A DNA stretch of 64,000 nt from an uncultured Ruminococcus sp. (GTDB taxonomy: Bacteria > Bacillota > Clostridia > Oscillospirales > Acutalibacteraceae), in contig UQCF01000003.1 of the NCBI GenBank assembly GCA_900539465.1, positions 62,001 to 126,000 on the forward strand. Reading direction: 5' to 3'. The notes beneath the pieces are model-generated. The model was not told where the DNA came from. It was given only the letters and a program-made list of their open reading frames with translations, and did no database searches. Below are positions 61,277 through 64,000 of the stretch, piece after piece (position 1 is the stretch's first letter; each line of letters begins with the position of its first letter). Made by a program: the position numbers and the translations under genes.

Positions 61277-62164
61277 ATGAAAAAAACAGTTTTTACAGGT
61301 GCGGCAGTTGCGATAGTTACCCCCTTTGATAAGGACAACAAAATTAACTATAAAAAGCTTGCCGAGCTTATTGATTTTCAGATAGAAAACTCCACGGACG
61401 CAATTGTTATCTGCGGCACATCGGGCGAAGGCCCCACCCTCACGCATGAGGAGCACGCGGAGGCAATAAGATTTACAGCCGAATATGTTGCAGGCCGTGT
61501 ACCCGTAATTGCAGGCACGGGCAGCAACGACACAGAGTATGCCGTTAAGCTCTCTAACGAGGCGGAAAAAGACGGCGTTGACGCGCTTTTGATGGTTACC
61601 CCCTACTACAACAAGACCTCGCAGCTCGGTCTTATAAAGCATTATGAATATATTAACGACCGCGTAAGCACGCCCATAATCCTTTATAACGTACCCGGCA
61701 GAACAGGCGTAAACATTAAACCGCAGACATATTTTGAGCTTTCAAAAATGAGCAATGTTGTTGCCACAAAAGAGGCAAACGGAGATATTTCGTCAATGCT
61801 TGAAACACTTGCTCTTTGCGGCGATAATCTTGATCTTTACACGGGCAACGACGACCAGACGGCTCCCGTTATCGCTATCGGCGGCAAGGGCGTTATCTCG
61901 GTTCTCTCAAACGTTGCGCCGAAAGCCGCTCACGACATGGCAATCGCAGGCTGCAACGGCGATATAAAGAAGTGCACCGAGATGCAGCTTCAGTATCTTG
62001 ACCTTTGCCACGACCTTTTCTGCGACGTCAACCCCATCCCCGTAAAAGAGGCTATGAACATGATGGGTATGGACGTCGGTCCCTGCCGTCTGCCCCTTTA
62101 TGAGATGAGCGAGAGCAACAAGGCAAAGCTTAAAGCTACACTGGAAAAACATTCGCTTATATGA
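61277..62164 (+). CDS. dapA: 4-hydroxy-tetrahydrodipicolinate synthase
   Basis: DapA condenses pyruvate with aspartate semialdehyde. The 295-aa protein has GTSGEGPTLTHEEHAEAI (about 47-64), TPYYNKTSQLG (about 107-117), the catalytic Tyr in ILYNVPGRTG (about 135-144) and the Schiff-base Lys in VATKEANGD (about 160-168). Length is typical. It lies 22 nt after asd and has ACGGAGG upstream. Confidence 0.97.
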   Translation: MKKTVFTGAAVAIVTPFDKDNKINYKKLAELIDFQIENSTDAIVICGTSGEGPTLTHEEHAEAIRFTAEYVAGRVPVIAGTGSNDTEYAVKLSNEAEKDGVDALLMVTPYYNKTSQLGLIKHYEYINDRVSTPIILYNVPGRTGVNIKPQTYFELSKMSNVVATKEANGDISSMLETLALCGDNLDLYTGNDDQTAPVIAIGGKGVISVLSNVAPKAAHDMAIAGCNGDIKKCTEMQLQYLDLCHDLFCDVNPIPVKEAMNMMGMDVGPCRLPLYEMSESNKAKLKATLEKHSLI

Positions 62165-62183
62165 TATAATTAAATCGCAATCA

Positions 62184-62215
62184 GGAGCTGTTTCTCTTTT
62201 GATTCAGCTCCAAAA
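62184..62215 (+). terminator. Weak terminator or attenuator between dapA and dapB
   Basis: GGAGCTG (62184-62190) and CAGCTCC (62205-62211) form a 7-bp stem with a 14-nt loop. Only AAAATTTTAATTT follows, so termination would be partial. Confidence 0.45.
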
Positions 62216-62241
62216 TTTTAATTTGATTAGGAAGTGGCAAA

Positions 62242-63000
62242 ATGACAGATATAATCCTCAGCGGCTGCGGCGGAAAAATGGGTAAAAATATTGCAGACTG
62301 TGTAAGCGGCAGAGACGACTGCCGCATAATCGCCGGCATAGACCTCAAGGCGGACGAAAATTCTCCGTTCCCGATATACACAAGTGCAGACAAGTTTAAC
62401 GGCAAAGCCGATGTTATAATAGATTTTTCTCACCCCTCTGCTCTTGACTCTATTGTAGACTACGCTGTGAGGACAGGCACCCCGGCAGTAATCGCCACCA
62501 CGGGTCTGAGTGCAGAACAGACAGAGAAAATTCACGAAGCGTCAAAAAAAGTGCCGATGTTTTTCACTGCAAATATGTCGCTCGGCGTAAGCCTTTTGAC
62601 AGAGCTTGCACAAAAAGCGGCAAGGGTTCTCGGCAACGATTTTGATATTGAGATAATCGAACGCCACCACAATCAAAAAATCGACGCTCCGAGCGGTACG
62701 GCTCTTATGCTTGCGGACGCAATATCCTCTCAGCTTGAGGGCGACACAAAATATGAATACGACAGACATTCAAAACGTGAGAAACGCTCTAAAAACGAAA
62801 TCGGTATTCATGCCGTAAGAGGCGGCACAATAGTCGGAGAGCATGAGATTATGTTTGCCGGCAACGACGAGATAATCACACTTTCTCACAGCGCGCGCTC
62901 AAAGCAGATTTTTGCCGTCGGTGCGATCAACGCCGCGCTGTTTTTAAAAGGCAAAAAACCCGGTCTTTACACCATGAAAGAGCTTGTAGAAGCCAAATAA
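62242..63000 (+). CDS. dapB: 4-hydroxy-tetrahydrodipicolinate reductase
   Basis: DapB is the NAD(P)H-dependent second enzyme of the DAP pathway. The 252-aa protein has a Rossmann loop SGCGGKMGKNI (about 7-17), the substrate-binding signature EIIERHHNQKIDAPSGTAL (about 139-157) with the catalytic His pair, and HAVRGGTIVGEHEIMFAG (about 191-208). Complete and typical. Followed 12 nt later by the ACT protein. Confidence 0.97.
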   Translation: MTDIILSGCGGKMGKNIADCVSGRDDCRIIAGIDLKADENSPFPIYTSADKFNGKADVIIDFSHPSALDSIVDYAVRTGTPAVIATTGLSAEQTEKIHEASKKVPMFFTANMSLGVSLLTELAQKAARVLGNDFDIEIIERHHNQKIDAPSGTALMLADAISSQLEGDTKYEYDRHSKREKRSKNEIGIHAVRGGTIVGEHEIMFAGNDEIITLSHSARSKQIFAVGAINAALFLKGKKPGLYTMKELVEAK

Positions 63001-63012
63001 GGAGGATTTAAT

Positions 63013-63474
63013 ATGTCAGTTATAGAAAACATTGCCGTAACAGAAGAAAACACCTTAATATCACTCCACGGCTCACCCGCCGACATCGGCATGGTATCAA
63101 AAATTTTCTCTATGATTTCGGCAGAGAATATAGACGTTGATATGATTTCGCAATCACCGCAGGACGGCCGCTTTTCAGACCTTTCATTCACGGTGAACGA
63201 CAGCGATTTTGTCAAAATTATGAAGATTGCCGGCGAAATCAGAAACTTTAACCCCACACTTAAAATAAGCGTCAGCAGCGGCAACAGCAAAATATCGGTT
63301 TACGGCGAAGAAATGAACGGCACGCCCGGCGTTGCAGCAAAGGTTTTTGAAGCCGTTTCAAACGTCGGCTGTGATATAAGAATGATCACAACCTCCGATG
63401 TTACCATCTCTCTTCTCGTGGCTCAGGTTGACACCGCAAAATGCGTCAGCGCCATAGAAAAAGCTTTTAACTAA
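63013..63474 (+). CDS. Free-standing tandem ACT-domain protein, aspartokinase regulatory-region-like
   Basis: The 153-aa protein consists of two ACT domains. The first (about 1-75) includes LISLHGSPADIGMVSKIFSMI and ENIDVDMISQSP. The second (about 84-153) includes KISVYGEEMNGTPGVAAKVFEAV and CDIRMITTSDVTISLLV. These correspond to the C-terminal regulatory part of aspartokinase, where they bind lysine or threonine. The kinase domain is absent, and no LysC is in the window. In Bacillus a similar polypeptide arises as the aspartokinase II beta subunit from an internal start; here it is a separate gene with its own AAGGAGG. It probably regulates the asd-dap branch, as an inference. Confidence 0.82.
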   Translation: MSVIENIAVTEENTLISLHGSPADIGMVSKIFSMISAENIDVDMISQSPQDGRFSDLSFTVNDSDFVKIMKIAGEIRNFNPTLKISVSSGNSKISVYGEEMNGTPGVAAKVFEAVSNVGCDIRMITTSDVTISLLVAQVDTAKCVSAIEKAFN

Positions 63475-63576
63475 GTCTTTACTTTTACGGTTTAGTGTGT
63501 TATCATATGATTAGTTCCACAATAACAGTTACGCTCGGCTTATAACCTAAATCACCGCCGGGCAGGAGGCTTTGAT

Positions 63577-63870
63577 ATGCACGAAAAAATCAAGGATTCA
63601 AACGTAGACTTTCTTTTTAAAGCAATTCTTGAACTTAAAGATATGGACGAGTGCTATGACTTTTTTGAAGATCTTTGCACGGTTACAGAGCTTAAAGCAC
63701 TCTCACAGAGAATTGTTGTTGCAAAAATGCTCAGAGACAACAAGGTTTACAGCGATATTGTTGAGCAAACAGGCGCAAGCACCGCAACAATCAGCAGAGT
63801 TAACCGATCTTTAAGATACGGCTGTGACGGCTACGAAAAGCTTTTTTTAAGGATAGATTCAAAAGAATGA
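63577..63870 (+). CDS. YerC/TrpR-family DNA-binding protein
   Basis: The 97-aa protein has the TrpR/YerC layout: a helical N-terminus (DFLFKAILELKDMDECYDFFEDLCT), then LKALSQRIVVAKML. A helix-turn-helix follows, DIVEQTGASTATISRVNRSLRYG (about 60-82), the usual DNA-reading unit. TrpR-type proteins repress biosynthetic genes in response to an amino acid, but YerC members lack a known ligand. AGGAGG precedes the ATG. Confidence 0.9.
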   Translation: MHEKIKDSNVDFLFKAILELKDMDECYDFFEDLCTVTELKALSQRIVVAKMLRDNKVYSDIVEQTGASTATISRVNRSLRYGCDGYEKLFLRIDSKE

Positions 63871-64000
63871 GCGGATACGGTATTTTTTCACAATATTACG
63901 ATTCCCTTATGGATAATGTTGACTATAAAAAGCGTGCAGAATATTTCCGCACGCTTCTTATGCGTTACGGGGTTAAAGACGGCGCAGAGATAGTTGACCT
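63867..64000 (+). CDS. Class I SAM-dependent methyltransferase, 3' end outside window
   Basis: The first 44 codons are visible, opening MSGYGIFSQYYDSLMDNVDY. FxxYYDxLM is a common start of small SAM methyltransferases in Firmicutes, and the KDGAEIVDL end leads into motif I just beyond the window. The ATG overlaps the regulator's TGA (ATGA), so they are translationally coupled. Product specificity cannot be read. Confidence 0.75.
   Translation, partial: MSGYGIFSQYYDSLMDNVDYKKRAEYFRTLLMRYGVKDGAEIVD

Noticed and set aside
1..64000. CRISPR arrays, tRNA, rRNA or transposase genes
   Set aside because: No regular repeat-spacer pattern, no TTCGANNC-type tRNA arm with cloverleaf context, and no DDE or tyrosine-recombinase motif was found by reading. 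A tRNAscan or HMM search was not possible.

Overview
The window is a stretch of chromosome from a spore-forming, diderm-negative Firmicute, most likely a gut-type Clostridia (Oscillospiraceae/Ruminococcaceae-like). The reasons are: SpoIVA of exactly the Bacillus length (492 aa); a T-box leader on alaS; an ECF vitamin-transport module; a meso-diaminopimelate cell wall (MurE with a DNPR motif, asd-dapA-dapB); MtaB; a ClpE-type chaperone; AGGAGG-type ribosome binding sites; and many promoters of the form TTGACA-17-TATAAT. The assignment is an inference from gene content and style, not from a database match. Almost all of the window is dense housekeeping DNA. I saw no tRNA, rRNA, CRISPR array or transposase gene.

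Layout. (1) 1-8054, minus strand: a T-box-controlled alaS operon running alaS, HIT protein, apt-like, comEC-like, holA, RNase M5-like, ispF (cut by the window edge). (2) 8068-14382, minus: tepA-like, ftsK/spoIIIE, ygiQ, and a stand-alone ComEC-type metallo-beta-lactamase (MBL). (3) 14393-20607, plus, from a divergent promoter: aldose-1-epimerase-like, HAD phosphatase, mfd, MFS transporter. (4) 20608-22000: an atypical insert with one methyltransferase gene, bracketed by a near-identical direct repeat. (5) 22001-37061, minus: a very long co-directional run of DUF512 radical SAM, der, ruvC-ruvA-ruvB, glmM, methyltransferase, ecfA1-ecfA2-ecfT, truA, DUF5711, cvpA, pgsA, clpE. (6) 37104-41164, minus: yceD-rpmF, then pgi with a small P-loop protein, then dacF. 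(7) 41182-44158, plus: mtaB, then spoIVA behind a sigma-E-like promoter. (8) 44183-47820, minus: an AT-rich operon of five unrecognised, mostly membrane-anchored proteins; one appears split by a 1-nt frameshift. (9) 47831-49428: murE. (10) 49428-53321, minus: TIM-barrel isomerase, BspA-type leucine-rich protein, fumC, gph-like. (11) 53371-55965, plus: an amino-acid ABC transporter. (12) 56007-57268: secreted lipase. (13) 57272-59958, minus: queA-tgt-yajC. (14) 60046-64000, plus: asd, dapA, dapB, a two-ACT-domain protein, a YerC/TrpR-type regulator and the start of a methyltransferase.

How the genes fit together. Wall synthesis is well represented: glmM makes the amino-sugar precursor, asd-dapA-dapB lead to DAP, murE adds DAP and dacF trims the stem peptide. 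RuvABC, Mfd, HolA and FtsK cover DNA processing. QueA/Tgt, TruA, MtaB and AlaS cover tRNA biology.

The most unusual items are: the ABC-transporter binding protein at 53452-54336, which reads as a circularly permuted periplasmic-binding fold; a ComEC whose own MBL domain is degenerate while an intact one is encoded about 4 kb upstream in transcription; a free-standing pair of aspartokinase-type ACT domains; the frameshifted gene at 44729-45483; and a dispersed, sequence-conserved terminator repeat behind both clpE and murE.
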